Assembly (NCBI RefSeq): GCF_014696105.1
Contig: NZ_JACJPO010000044.1
Coordinates: 62,001-126,000, forward strand
Origin: Microcoleus sp. FACHB-1515
Lineage (GTDB): Bacteria; Cyanobacteriota; Cyanobacteriia; Elainellales; Elainellaceae
DNA length: 64,000 bases
Direction of reading: 5' to 3'
The stretch's first letter is position 1, and every line of letters starts with the position of its first letter. This document shows positions 53,176-62,958 of the stretch, in pieces. The translations under genes were made by a program, and so were the position numbers. The notes beneath the pieces are model-generated. The model saw nothing but the letters and a program-made list of their open reading frames with translations. It was not told the origin of the DNA and ran no database searches.

Positions 53176-56100
53176 ATGCAATCCCTTGATCCTGAATCCA
53201 TCACTTCAGAGTTGCTAGCAGCAAATGCAGCCCTCGAAATCGAAATTGCTGAGCGCAAACAAATCGAAGCGCAGTTAAACGAGACGCAAAGACGACTCGA
53301 ACTCTCGCTCAAAGGCGCAAATCTGGGAACCTGGACTTATCGAGTCGGGACAGACGAATTTTGGGCAGACGATCGCGCCCTGCAACTACACGGACACGCA
53401 CCGGGAGAAACAAACACTTTTGCCGAAGCTGGAGCGAACATTCACCCAGAAGATTACGATCGCGGTCAGGCCGCATTCGCCACAGCGATTCAAACTCGCT
53501 CAAATCTGCAAATTGAGTACCGTGTGGTTTGGCGCGATCGCAGCGTTCACTGGGTCGCGTCTTACGCGGAGTTTGTTCCAGGCGATCGCCCAGACGAAGG
53601 AGTATTCTACGGTGTCGCGCAGGACATTACGGCAGCCAAGCGCGATCAGCGAGAGCGGCTTCAGACCGAAACTGCGCTGCGCGAAACGGAAACTCGGCTG
53701 CGAGTGATGATTCAGCATCTTCCCGGTGGAGCGGCCTTCGTGGTCGATCGCAATCTGCGCTATCTGCTGGCAGAAGGAGAAGCGCTGTCGATCGCCGGAT
53801 TCAAACCGGAAGATTTGGTTGGAAAGACGGTTTCAGAAGCAATGCCGTCCGAACTGGTTGCCCGTTATGAGGCGGTGTATCGCAGCGGTCTGGCAGGAGA
53901 GACGTTTGAATTTGAACACGACGCCCACGATCGCTTCTACATCTCACGCGGAACGCCGCTGCGATCGGAGAACAATGAGATTTATGCCGTCCTAGCCGTC
54001 TCCTATGACATTACTGAGCGGAAACAGGCAGAAATTGCTCTGCGCGAATCGGAAGAACGGCTGCGGCTGGCGATCGAAGCGGCGCAAATGTACGCCTGGG
54101 AATTTGATTTAAGAACGAATACGCCTAAATTTTCAGAGAATGCTGAACAGGTGATCGGACGTTCACCTGCGGATAGTTTTGAAGAGAATCTAGAACACGT
54201 TCACCCAGACGATCGCGCCACTGTGCAGCAAGCGTTTGAGGATGCCCTGACGAACGGCGATCGCTTCCAGTACGAAATGCGATCGTTCACGCAGGACAAT
54301 CAGCTTCAGTGGTTTCTAGTAATCGGTTCGCTGATTCGCGATGCTGAAAATCAGCCGATTCGGGCGATCGGCATTTCGCAAAACATCACTGATCGCAAAT
54401 CTGCCGAAGCCGCTCTGTACGAGTCGGAAGCCAAATATCGATCGCTGTTCGAGTCGATCGACGAAGGCTATCTGCTCTGCGAGGTCATCTTCGACGAAAA
54501 CGAGAAGCCGATCGATATTCTTTACCTCGAAGCGAATCCGGCGGCGATCCGTCTTGCTGGACGGGATTTCTCCGGGCGGCGGATGCGCGAGATCGACCCG
54601 AATTATGAAGACTACTGGTATGAACTGATCGGGCACGTCGCGCTCACAGGTGAATCGGTACGCGCCGAACACTATGCCGAACCGCATGGACGGTGGTTCG
54701 ATTTTTACGCTTCCAGGGTTGGTGGGTCGGAGAGCCGCCGCGTCGCCAGCATTTTCCAGGACACCACCGATCGCAAGCGCGTCGAAGACGATCGCAAACG
54801 GCAGGAAGCAGCCTTGCGCGACAGCGAGGAACGGCTGCGCGACGTACTCAACTCGATGGCAGAGGGCTTTGCTCTCCTCGGAAGCGACTTTACGATCCTT
54901 GATGTCAACGAAGAAACGCTGCGGCTCGATGGACGCTCTCGCGACGAGTTGATCGGTCGCTCACACTGGGATGCGTTCCCCGGCAGCGAGGATTTGCCGA
55001 TCGGCCAGATCTTCAAGCGGGTAGTGCGAGAACACACATCTGCCTCGCTGGAACACGAATACCGCTGGCCCGATGGTCGATCCTTGTGGCTCGATATGCG
55101 GGCTTATCCCACGCGGGACGCTGGCGTGGCGATCTTCTGGCGCGATGTGACCGATCGCAAACAAGCCGAAGCAGCTTTGCGCGAATCGGAAGAGCGACTC
55201 CAAAAGGCAATTTCGATCGAAACCGTCGGGGTGCTGTTTTTCACGCTGGATGGGCGCATCACGGATGCCAACGATACTTTCCTACGGATGAGCGGTTACA
55301 GCCGGGATGAGCTACGCAACATCCGAGACTGGCACGATTTGACTCCGCCAGAATTTCGGGATGTGACAAGCTGTGCGGCTGAGGAATTAGCAACTCTGGG
55401 CAAAACTGCACCTTACGAGAAGCAGCATATTCGTCAGGATGGTTCTCGCTGGTGGGGGCTATTTTCGCCGACGTGCCTCAAAGGAAGCGGACGCAATGCC
55501 GAATGCGTTGAGTTCGTGATTGACATTAGCGATCGCAAGCGCATCGAAGACGATCGCAACCGCCGCGAAGAACAGCAGCAATATCTGCTCAGATTAAGCG
55601 ACGCATTGCGCCCGTTGTCCGATGCGGCGGAAATCGAAGAAACCGCTTGCCGTCTGTTGGGCGAGTCTCTCGGAGTCAACCGCGCTTACTACGTGGAACT
55701 CAACGAAGCGGAAGGCTACGGGAAAGTCGAACAACAATACTTGCGCGAGGGCGCATCTTCGCTGGCAGGCACATACGAGTTATCCGCTTTCAGTTGGACG
55801 CTGCCGTGTCTACGTCGCGACGAGACGATCGTGGTCTCCAACATTCATCAAACGGATTTGATTCCGCCGACGGATGTGCCAACGATGGAAGCGGTCGAGC
55901 AGGTCGCCATTATTTTAGTTCCGGTCGTGAAAGGCGGTGAGCTAATGGGTACGCTTGCCGTCAGCGAAATTGAGCCGCGCATTTGGAAGGATGCAGAAAT
56001 TGAACTCGCGCACGAAACGCTCGAACGAATGTGGGCGGCGGCGCAACGTGCCCGCGCTGAACGAGCTTTGCGCGAATCGGAAACCAAATATCGATCGCTC

Positions 56101-59100
56101 TTCACCTCGATGGACGAAGGCTATTTCCTCTGCGAGGTGATTTTTGATGAGAACCATCAGCCCGTTGACCTCTTTTACATCGACGAAAACCCAGCCGCAA
56201 TTCGCATGACGGGGCAAAGTTTTCGAGGGCGACGACTCAGAGAAATTGATCCAAACTATGAAGAATATTGGTACGAGATCTTTGGTCGCGTTGCCCAAAC
56301 GGGTCAAGCTGAACGGCTAGAGCGATACGCCGAACCGGATCAAATTTGGTACGACTTTTATGTCTTTAAGGTTGGCAGCGATGACACTCGACGAGTGGCG
56401 GTGGTGTTCAGTGACATCACCGATCGCAAGCACGCAGAAGCCCAATTGCGCCGTGCGGCTCAGGTGGATGCGTTCCGGGTCAAGCTATCAGATGCCCTGC
56501 GATCGCTCACAGACCCGATGCAAATTCAAGCAGAAGCGTGCCGTCTTTTGGGCGAACAGTTGGGCGTTGACCGCGCCTTCTACGTCGAAATTTACGAGGT
56601 GGAGGGGTATGCCCGCGTCAATCAACATTATTCGCGCGGCGACTCGCCTTCGATCGTTGGAGATTACCCGCTGGCGGAATACGGGTGGAGTATGCAAATG
56701 ATGCGAAGGGGCGAAACAATCGTCGTTGCAGATACGCAATCCTCAAACCTCGTTCCCGATGCTGAACGTGCAGCGATGGCGATGCTCCAAATGGTTGGGT
56801 TTGTTGCCCTGCCGCTGATCAAAGGAGAGGTCTTAGTCGGCGCACTCACCTTGAACGAACCCACACCCCGCGAGTGGACAGAGGTAGAAGTTGAACTGGT
56901 GCGCGAAACCGCCGAACGCATCTGGGCAGATATCCAACGCGCCCACGCTGAAACAGCCCTGAGGGAGTCGGAAGAGAAATACCGCACGTTGTTCGACTCG
57001 ATCGATGAGGGGTTAGCGATTGTTGAGATGATCTACGACGACCAGGGCGAGATCGTTGACATCATCTACCGCCAGGTGAATCGCGCCTACGAACGTCAGG
57101 GCGGCGTTTACGATGTCGTCGGGCGATCGATCTTCGACGTTATTCCCGGCGTTGAGGATTACTGGCTCGACCTGTACAAGCGGGTTGCGAAGATGGGCGA
57201 GTCCGTGCGGGAAGAAAACTATCAGCAGGATGTCGATCGCTGGTTCGATGTCTACTTCTCGCGTATTGACGATACCGGGCGCTTCGTTGCGATCGTCTTC
57301 TCCGACATTAGCGATCGCAAACGGAGAGAAATGCTGCTGCGCGAGAACGAGGCGCGGCAGGCATTCCTGCTGAAGCTCAGCGATATTCTGCAACAATTCG
57401 TGCAGCCGAATGACATCAAAGCGGCTGCGATGCGCTTGCTTGGCGAACATCTCGGCGTGAGTCGGGCGCAGTATCACGAGTGCGATCGCAGCGGCGAATA
57501 CTATAGTGCCGACGGGGTGGGCTATGCCAACGGCTTGCCGCTGCTGGATTTGAAGTATCGAATCGACGACTTCGGCACTTTTGTCAACGAGAATTTTGCC
57601 GCCGGACGACCCTACCGGATCGACGACTTAGAGGTTGATCCACAAGTCAGTGCCGCAGAACGCGAAGCCTATCGCACCTACCAAATCCGGGCGGGGGCTG
57701 GTGTGCCGTTGATCCGGGGCGGAAAGCTCGTCGCCATCCTCGCCATTCACGATGCTCACCCCCACGCATGGACAGACCTTGAAATGGATTTAATCCGCGA
57801 GACGGCAGAACGGATTTGGACACCGCTCGAACGTGCCCGCGTCGAAGAAGCACTGCGCGAAAGCGAGGAGGCGCTCGCCGCCGACCTCGCGAACGAGGAA
57901 CTGCTGCGTGAACTCGCAGTGCGCCTCATTATCGAGGAGAATGTCACGACGATCTATGACGAGATCCTTTCTGCTACCATTGCCATCGCCCGCGCCGATG
58001 CGGGAACCATCCAGATCTACGATCTGCAAACGAAGTCGCTCGAACTGATCGCCAGCAAGAACTTCTCTCGCACCATCACCGACTATTTCTACCAGGTCGA
58101 TGCCAGCAGCCGGACTGCCTGTGGTATCGCCCTGAACACGGGCCAGCGGGCATTCGTTGACTTCCCCGACGAAGTTGCGGATTTTGGATGTCAACTGCTC
58201 ATCAACGAAGGTATTCAAGCCGCGCTGGCGCTGCCATTGGTTTCGCGCACGGGTACGCCACTCGGAATGCTGAATGCCCACTGGCGGGAGACGAGGTACC
58301 GTCCGAGCGATCGGGAACTACGGTTTCTTGACTTGCTGGCGCGGCAGGTAGCTGACCTGATCGAACAACGACAAGCCGAAGCTGCCCTGCGCGAATCGGA
58401 AGCCAAATATCGATCGCTGTTCACCACGATGGATCAAGGCTTCTGCTTCATCGAAAAGGTCGAGACGGCGATCGATGAACCGAGCGATTTTCGCTACCTA
58501 GCAGTGAATCCAGCATTCGAGCGTCATACCGAGATGCACAATGTTGTGGGTAAAACCATTCGCGAATTCGTCCCCGATGTTGAACAACGAGTGATGGACA
58601 TCTACGATCAAGTGGTGCGAACCGGACAACCGCAACAGTTCGAGGAGTATATTTCAGCACTCGATCAATGGATCGCCGCAGAGGTCTTTCCGGCTGAACA
58701 GCCTAATCAGATCGCCGTTTTGTTCAGCAACATTTCAGATCGCAAACGCGCAGAAATACAATTGCGCCGTGCGGCTGACATGGATGCGTTCCGGGTGAAG
58801 TTGTCGGATGCACTGCGATCGCTCACAGATCCAGTTGAAATTCAAGCCATTGCCGCTCGTCTCCTGGGCGAACACCTGAATGCCAATCAGGTTCATTACG
58901 GCGAAACCATTGGCGATTATGTCGTCATTCAACAGGGATATGGTAACGGTCTGCCACCGATGATTGGCAGCTTTCGCTTTATAGATTTTGGCGAACGGCT
59001 GATTGCTGACTATCGGGCAGGACGAACCGCAGTGTCACGCGATGTACTCAACGACCCAACCATCACCGAAGCGGAGCGGCGAACGATCGCCGGAGCTGGT

Positions 59101-61416
59101 TTCCAGGCTTATATTGCTGTGCCGCTCACCAAAGAAGAGGGATGGGTTGCCACCCTTGCCGTTCACAGTATCGCCCCCCGTGATTGGACGACCGATGAGG
59201 TGGAGTTGGTGAAGGAAACAGCGGAAAGAACCTGGGCAGCAGTTGAACGTGCCCGTGCTGAAGCAGCGTTACGCGAATCGGAACTTCAGCGAGTTCGAGA
59301 ACAATCTGCCCGCGAACAAGAACGCCAACGCGCCGAAGCATTGGCAGAACTCGATCGCGCCAAAACGACTTTCTTCAGCAACATTAGCCACGAGTTCCGC
59401 ACACCGCTAACGCTCTCCCTGGCTCCTTTGCAAGATGCCCTGAAGAGTGTGGATGAGTGGATGAGTGGGAGAGTGGATGAGAACCCATCAACCCATCAAC
59501 CCATCAACCCAGCGACCCTCAAACACAACCTTGAACTCGTCCACCGCAACAATCTCCGCCTATTGAAACTGGTCAACACCCTGCTCGACTTCTCCCGCAT
59601 CGAAGCTGGACGGATGGAAGCGGTGTATGAGCCGACAGATTTAGCCCAGTTTACGATCGAGCTAGCGAGTGTGTTTCGGTCTGCGATCGAACGGGCAGGC
59701 TTGCAGTTGATTGTGGATTGTCCATCCCTACCCGAACCTGTGTATGTCGATCGGGAGATGTGGGAAAAAATTGTTCTGAATCTGCTCTCCAACGCCTTTA
59801 AGTTCACCTTTGAGGGCGAAATCAGAGTCAGTTTGCATTCGATCGATCGCAATCAAGCGATTCTCCAGATCCAGGATACGGGCACTGGCATTGCCCCTGA
59901 ACATTTGCCTCATTTGTTTGAGCGGTTCTATCAAGTCCGAGGCACCCAGGCACGAACGCATGAAGGATCAGGAATCGGTCTTGCCCTGGTCAATGAACTC
60001 GTGCGATTACAGGGTGGAACAATTGAGGTCAGGAGCACGCCGGGAGAGGGTACTTGCTTTACAGTCTCCCTTTTGCTAGGAACAGACCACTTGCCCAGCG
60101 ATCGCCTTCATCTTGAAGGCGATCGATCGCCTGTTCGCACCCTAGCCTCTACTGCAATGGGTGCCACTACTTATGTAGAAGAAGCCGAGCGATGGCTTCC
60201 TACCCAGAACAATCAAGACCAGACGATCGAGAGTACCGAGGAGCAAACGACCCAAACTGCTGATTCCTCACTCCCAAATCACAGGTCTGCCCGTGTGCTT
60301 GTAGCCGATGACAATGCCGACATACGAGAGTATTTGACTCGTATCCTCAGCGAACACGTTCAAGTCGAAGCCGTCGCAGATGGAGTAACGGCTCTGGCAG
60401 TGGCTCAAGAACGAGTCCCCGATCTCATCCTGAGTGATGTGATGATGCCAGGACTCGATGGGTTTGAATTGCTCCAGGCATTGCGAGCAGATTCGCGTAC
60501 CAGAGAGGTTCCCATCATTCTGCTCTCGGCTCGTGCCGGAGAAGAAGCGATCGTCGAAGGACTGGAAGCAGGGGCAGACGACTACCTGGCCAAACCCTTC
60601 TCAGCGCAAGAACTCGTTTCTCGTGTTACGGCTCATCTCCAGACGGCGCAGCAACGCGGCGAAGCCCTTCAAGAAGCCAGAAGCACACTTCGCAGCCGGG
60701 ATGAATTCATCTCCGTCGTTTCCCATGAACTGAACACTCCTCTAGTTTCGATTCTCGGCTGGACACGCCTGTTGCGAAGTAGTCCGCCCAACCCCACGAT
60801 GCTGAGCAAAGCGTTAGACACGATCGAGCGCAATGCCACACTGCAAGCCAAACTGGTGCAAGATCTACTGGATCTCTCCCGCATCAGTGCAGGCAAATTA
60901 CGGCTCAATCCTCAACCGATTGAACTACAGCCTGTGATTGAAACTGCGATCGCAACAGTCGCTCAAACCGCCACAGATAAAGGCATTCATTTAACTTGGC
61001 AGAAAAACGGCACGGAATCTGTTGTTGTGATGGGAGATGGCGATCGCCTCAGCCAAGTTTTCATCAATCTCCTCACCAATGCCATCAAATTCACACCCGA
61101 ATCCGGCAGCGTTATGGTCGAACTGTCAGTCATGAATCATGATGGCTCTGCTGATGCTTCCTATGCCGAAATTCGGGTGATTGATACAGGCATTGGGATT
61201 GCGGCTGATTTTCTCCCCCATGTGTTTGAGCGATTCCGTCAAGCGGAAGGGGCGCATTCAGTGAAGGGATTGGGGTTAGGGTTAGCGATCGCCCGTCATA
61301 TTGTTGAACTTCACAATGGCACAATTCACGCAGATAGTGCCGGAGAAGAGCAAGGGGCAACCTTCACCGTCAGGCTACCACTGCTGCCAAGTAGGGATGG
61401 TTTCAGCAGAGTTTAA
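53176..61416 (+). CDS. Giant multi-PAS/GAF hybrid sensor kinase
   Basis: The 2746-residue cytoplasmic protein carries about nine PAS domains (each linked by a helix of the type ITERKQAEIALRESEERL) and five GAF domains (from about residues 790, 1085, 1390, 1565 and 1855 on), then HisKA (SHEFRTP, His near 2072), HATPase (GSGIGLALVNELV), receiver (about 2373-2485; Asp in ILSDVMMPG, Lys in LAKPFSA), and a second HisKA/HATPase (SHELNTP; GLGLGLAIARHIV). The kinase module resembles that of the upstream gene, so they arose by duplication. Several PAS and GAF units are near-copies (MDAFRVKLSDALRSLTDP twice). None shows a clear bilin-binding motif. A microsatellite-derived insertion lies between HisKA and HATPase. 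Confidence 0.9.
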   Translation: MQSLDPESITSELLAANAALEIEIAERKQIEAQLNETQRRLELSLKGANLGTWTYRVGTDEFWADDRALQLHGHAPGETNTFAEAGANIHPEDYDRGQAAFATAIQTRSNLQIEYRVVWRDRSVHWVASYAEFVPGDRPDEGVFYGVAQDITAAKRDQRERLQTETALRETETRLRVMIQHLPGGAAFVVDRNLRYLLAEGEALSIAGFKPEDLVGKTVSEAMPSELVARYEAVYRSGLAGETFEFEHDAHDRFYISRGTPLRSENNEIYAVLAVSYDITERKQAEIALRESEERLRLAIEAAQMYAWEFDLRTNTPKFSENAEQVIGRSPADSFEENLEHVHPDDRATVQQAFEDALTNGDRFQYEMRSFTQDNQLQWFLVIGSLIRDAENQPIRAIGISQNITDRKSAEAALYESEAKYRSLFESIDEGYLLCEVIFDENEKPIDILYLEANPAAIRLAGRDFSGRRMREIDPNYEDYWYELIGHVALTGESVRAEHYAEPHGRWFDFYASRVGGSESRRVASIFQDTTDRKRVEDDRKRQEAALRDSEERLRDVLNSMAEGFALLGSDFTILDVNEETLRLDGRSRDELIGRSHWDAFPGSEDLPIGQIFKRVVREHTSASLEHEYRWPDGRSLWLDMRAYPTRDAGVAIFWRDVTDRKQAEAALRESEERLQKAISIETVGVLFFTLDGRITDANDTFLRMSGYSRDELRNIRDWHDLTPPEFRDVTSCAAEELATLGKTAPYEKQHIRQDGSRWWGLFSPTCLKGSGRNAECVEFVIDISDRKRIEDDRNRREEQQQYLLRLSDALRPLSDAAEIEETACRLLGESLGVNRAYYVELNEAEGYGKVEQQYLREGASSLAGTYELSAFSWTLPCLRRDETIVVSNIHQTDLIPPTDVPTMEAVEQVAIILVPVVKGGELMGTLAVSEIEPRIWKDAEIELAHETLERMWAAAQRARAERALRESETKYRSLFTSMDEGYFLCEVIFDENHQPVDLFYIDENPAAIRMTGQSFRGRRLREIDPNYEEYWYEIFGRVAQTGQAERLERYAEPDQIWYDFYVFKVGSDDTRRVAVVFSDITDRKHAEAQLRRAAQVDAFRVKLSDALRSLTDPMQIQAEACRLLGEQLGVDRAFYVEIYEVEGYARVNQHYSRGDSPSIVGDYPLAEYGWSMQMMRRGETIVVADTQSSNLVPDAERAAMAMLQMVGFVALPLIKGEVLVGALTLNEPTPREWTEVEVELVRETAERIWADIQRAHAETALRESEEKYRTLFDSIDEGLAIVEMIYDDQGEIVDIIYRQVNRAYERQGGVYDVVGRSIFDVIPGVEDYWLDLYKRVAKMGESVREENYQQDVDRWFDVYFSRIDDTGRFVAIVFSDISDRKRREMLLRENEARQAFLLKLSDILQQFVQPNDIKAAAMRLLGEHLGVSRAQYHECDRSGEYYSADGVGYANGLPLLDLKYRIDDFGTFVNENFAAGRPYRIDDLEVDPQVSAAEREAYRTYQIRAGAGVPLIRGGKLVAILAIHDAHPHAWTDLEMDLIRETAERIWTPLERARVEEALRESEEALAADLANEELLRELAVRLIIEENVTTIYDEILSATIAIARADAGTIQIYDLQTKSLELIASKNFSRTITDYFYQVDASSRTACGIALNTGQRAFVDFPDEVADFGCQLLINEGIQAALALPLVSRTGTPLGMLNAHWRETRYRPSDRELRFLDLLARQVADLIEQRQAEAALRESEAKYRSLFTTMDQGFCFIEKVETAIDEPSDFRYLAVNPAFERHTEMHNVVGKTIREFVPDVEQRVMDIYDQVVRTGQPQQFEEYISALDQWIAAEVFPAEQPNQIAVLFSNISDRKRAEIQLRRAADMDAFRVKLSDALRSLTDPVEIQAIAARLLGEHLNANQVHYGETIGDYVVIQQGYGNGLPPMIGSFRFIDFGERLIADYRAGRTAVSRDVLNDPTITEAERRTIAGAGFQAYIAVPLTKEEGWVATLAVHSIAPRDWTTDEVELVKETAERTWAAVERARAEAALRESELQRVREQSAREQERQRAEALAELDRAKTTFFSNISHEFRTPLTLSLAPLQDALKSVDEWMSGRVDENPSTHQPINPATLKHNLELVHRNNLRLLKLVNTLLDFSRIEAGRMEAVYEPTDLAQFTIELASVFRSAIERAGLQLIVDCPSLPEPVYVDREMWEKIVLNLLSNAFKFTFEGEIRVSLHSIDRNQAILQIQDTGTGIAPEHLPHLFERFYQVRGTQARTHEGSGIGLALVNELVRLQGGTIEVRSTPGEGTCFTVSLLLGTDHLPSDRLHLEGDRSPVRTLASTAMGATTYVEEAERWLPTQNNQDQTIESTEEQTTQTADSSLPNHRSARVLVADDNADIREYLTRILSEHVQVEAVADGVTALAVAQERVPDLILSDVMMPGLDGFELLQALRADSRTREVPIILLSARAGEEAIVEGLEAGADDYLAKPFSAQELVSRVTAHLQTAQQRGEALQEARSTLRSRDEFISVVSHELNTPLVSILGWTRLLRSSPPNPTMLSKALDTIERNATLQAKLVQDLLDLSRISAGKLRLNPQPIELQPVIETAIATVAQTATDKGIHLTWQKNGTESVVVMGDGDRLSQVFINLLTNAIKFTPESGSVMVELSVMNHDGSADASYAEIRVIDTGIGIAADFLPHVFERFRQAEGAHSVKGLGLGLAIARHIVELHNGTIHADSAGEEQGATFTVRLPLLPSRDGFSRV
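59449..59506 (+). repeat. 8-bp microsatellite insertions inside the kinase gene
   Basis: Four units of GTGGATGA (one as GTGGGAGA, 59449-59480) and three of ACCCATCA (59483-59506) lie in frame, coding for VDEWMSGRVDENPSTHQPIN. The upstream kinase has PEPLSPNQQ at this place and no repeat. The insert extends the loop within the HisKA dimerisation region. Confidence 0.85.
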
Positions 61417-61441
61417 CCTGGTATTTGATTAAATTAAAACT

Positions 61442-61657
61442 CTATAGAACCGATTTGAGATCTTTGATGGCGAGCTAAGCTGGAAAATAAATGCCATCCT
61501 CCAACAGCTTAACTGACAAAGAGTGGCAGCGGTGCAAGCGTTGGGTTGAGAATTTCGAGCGAACGCTTGAGCCTGCCAGCGCCAAACTCAACCTGTGGCT
61601 TATCCGATGAATGCTTAAGCGCTTAGCATCTGCCTCGATCTCAAATGGCTTCTATAG
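61442..61657 (+). mobile_element. Internally deleted IS5-like element
   Basis: The 216-bp element has imperfect inverted ends: CTATAGAACCGATTTGAGAT at the left and, on the opposite strand at the right, CTATAGAAGCCATTTGAGAT. Inside, ATG at 61491 begins MPSSNSLTDKEWQ, the start of an IS5-type transposase, fused directly to its C-terminal end (NFERTLEPASAKLNLWLIR, then, after a stop caused by a lost base, MLKRLAS). The catalytic middle is gone, so it can move only with help from a related transposase. Confidence 0.75.
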
Positions 61658-62034
61658 GAACTTCCAGCGCGTCTTCACCTCAGACAAGTGACCTTGATAC
61701 TTTCCTACCAATTGTTCTACGCGAAAGAACAGATAAATCATATTTCAGTTCTTCGCAGATTCAAACAAAATTCTCTGACTCCGTATCAAGAGTTTTTCTA
61801 AAATTTTTTCTGCCAAGTCCTCATCCGAAAGTTTACGTGGACTGTCACCCGATACAGATATCCAAAAATTTTTTCAGAGTGGGTAGCGATGACCCAGTGC
61901 CTAAAGCAATTATTGAATTCTGCTAAATTACTCTTCAGCCCTGGAAGGTACAACTCAATAAGCATTCTTAATCGAGCGCGTACCTTCTTAATTTTGTCCA
62001 ATGTCCTCAGAAGAAGCAAAGCGTTCACTTGGGA
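61658..62034. other. Decayed intergenic stretch
   Basis: A 93-codon plus-strand frame (61645-61926) begins inside the IS5-like element and has no recognisable family, so it is not called. The region is AT-richer than its surroundings and shows no RNA gene. Confidence 0.5.
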
Positions 62035-62466
62035 CTGATCACGCTCGACGCAGGCACGCAGATTCCTACTCGGCACTCTTAAGCGACGATCGATGACTAT
62101 GCCGATCAGATGCAAGACGATCGCTGGGAGTGGAAACGCGAACCGCTGCCGAGGCTGTATTACGACGGGGAGAACTACTATCCCGAAGACGGACACCACT
62201 GCATTCGATCGGCAAGGCAGGCGCAGAAAGAATCGATCTACTGTGACGCTCATCCCGGCACATTGCGCGATGCCAAGTTCTACAGCATCGGTGCGAATCG
62301 CTATCATGGACTGCCGCGATCGAACTTAGATAAGCGCAGTGCCGTTGAGATTGCCCTGACCGATCCTGAATGGTGTCAGACGAGCGATCGCGCCATTGCC
62401 GATCACTGGGGGAATGGTGGCGATCGCTTACTGGCTGGGCTTTCGGCATGGACACGCGCAATGTGA
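62035..62466 (+). pseudogene. ParB-like nuclease-domain protein remnant
   Basis: Reading in one frame gives LITLDAGTQIPTRHS, a TAA stop, then ATIDDYADQMQDDRW, LYYDGENYYPEDGHH and, farther on, GTLRDAKFYSIGANRYHGL and RSNLDKRSAVEIALTDPEW. These are the successive blocks of ParB/Spo0J N-terminal domains of plasmid- or phage-type regulators. The premature stop near 62087 and the loss of the C-terminal part after ADHWG indicate a pseudogene, unless translation restarts at ATG 62110. Confidence 0.65.
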
Positions 62467-62611
62467 ACGGGCGATCACACGCATCTTAAACAAGATTGCC
62501 TACAGGCTGGGTGTATCACTCGATGATTGTTACTGGGACAGTCGGCGAGACTGGCAGCAAGCCGTGAAGGATGTCAAAGCTGAACTAGAAAGGCAGGTGA
62601 GCGATGAGTGA
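62414..62611 (+). CDS. Small hypothetical protein
   Basis: From ATG 62414 this frame encodes 65 residues: a short hydrophobic start (MVAIAYWLGFRHG) and a charged helical part (RILNKIAYRLGVSLDDCYWD, KDVKAELERQ). It overlaps the end of the ParB-like frame in another frame, and its stop overlaps the next start (ATGAGTGA). I do not recognise a family; the overlaps fit a compact plasmid- or phage-derived operon, but it could be a chance frame. Confidence 0.35.
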   Translation: MVAIAYWLGFRHGHAQCERAITRILNKIAYRLGVSLDDCYWDSRRDWQQAVKDVKAELERQVSDE

Positions 62612-62773
62612 GCAGAGGGGTGAGAAGGAAGTAACGGCGCGCTTTACCGTTGATATGCCTTGATGCACAGTGAGCTTTCGGATCTGGCGACGAAGCATCG
62701 GAAGCAGAAGGTCGTGTTGGTGCGGAAGGCGATCGCACAGATGTTAGAAAACGAAAAAGAAATTTTGCAGTAG
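62604..62773 (+). pseudogene. Ribbon-helix-helix (CopG-like) protein with frameshift
   Basis: The start reads MSEQRGEKEVTARFTVDMP and then TGA; one frame over, MHSELSDLATKHRKQKVVLV and KAIAQMLENEKEILQ continue a CopG/ribbon-helix-helix domain. A single missing base between the two parts explains the break. Such small DNA-binding proteins accompany partition or toxin-antitoxin modules; no toxin is seen here. Confidence 0.6.
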
Positions 62774-62781
62774 TGCAGTAA
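62765..62781 (+). promoter_or_regulatory. Probable operator, copy 1 (TTGCAGTA tandem)
   Basis: TTGCAGTAGTGCAGTAA contains two head-to-tail copies of TGCAGTA spaced 8 bp apart. It differs by one base from the sequence at 62881. It overlaps the end of the ribbon-helix-helix remnant. Confidence 0.5.
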
Positions 62782-62880
62782 TTTTGCGGACGAGCGGGGA
62801 ATCCTTTGCAGAAGGTATGGGACGATGCACTGTCCAAGCCATTTTGCACAGACCCTAGCCCCAAGCACGAGCAAAATTTT

Positions 62881-62897
62881 TTGCAGTATTGCAGTAA
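62881..62897 (+). promoter_or_regulatory. Probable operator, copy 2 (TTGCAGTA tandem)
   Basis: TTGCAGTATTGCAGTAA lies 61 bp before the start of the WYL regulator and repeats the motif 116 bp upstream. Autoregulation by the WYL protein is a reasonable guess. Confidence 0.5.
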
Positions 62898-62958
62898 AGC
62901 GGAAACGTTTTTGCCGAGTGGCTTCTCTAAGATGGGGTCAATCTACTGAATTGAACGT

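Noticed and set aside
61645..61926. 93-codon frame downstream of the giant kinase
   Set aside because: It starts inside the IS5-like element, has no recognisable domain and no ribosome-binding site.
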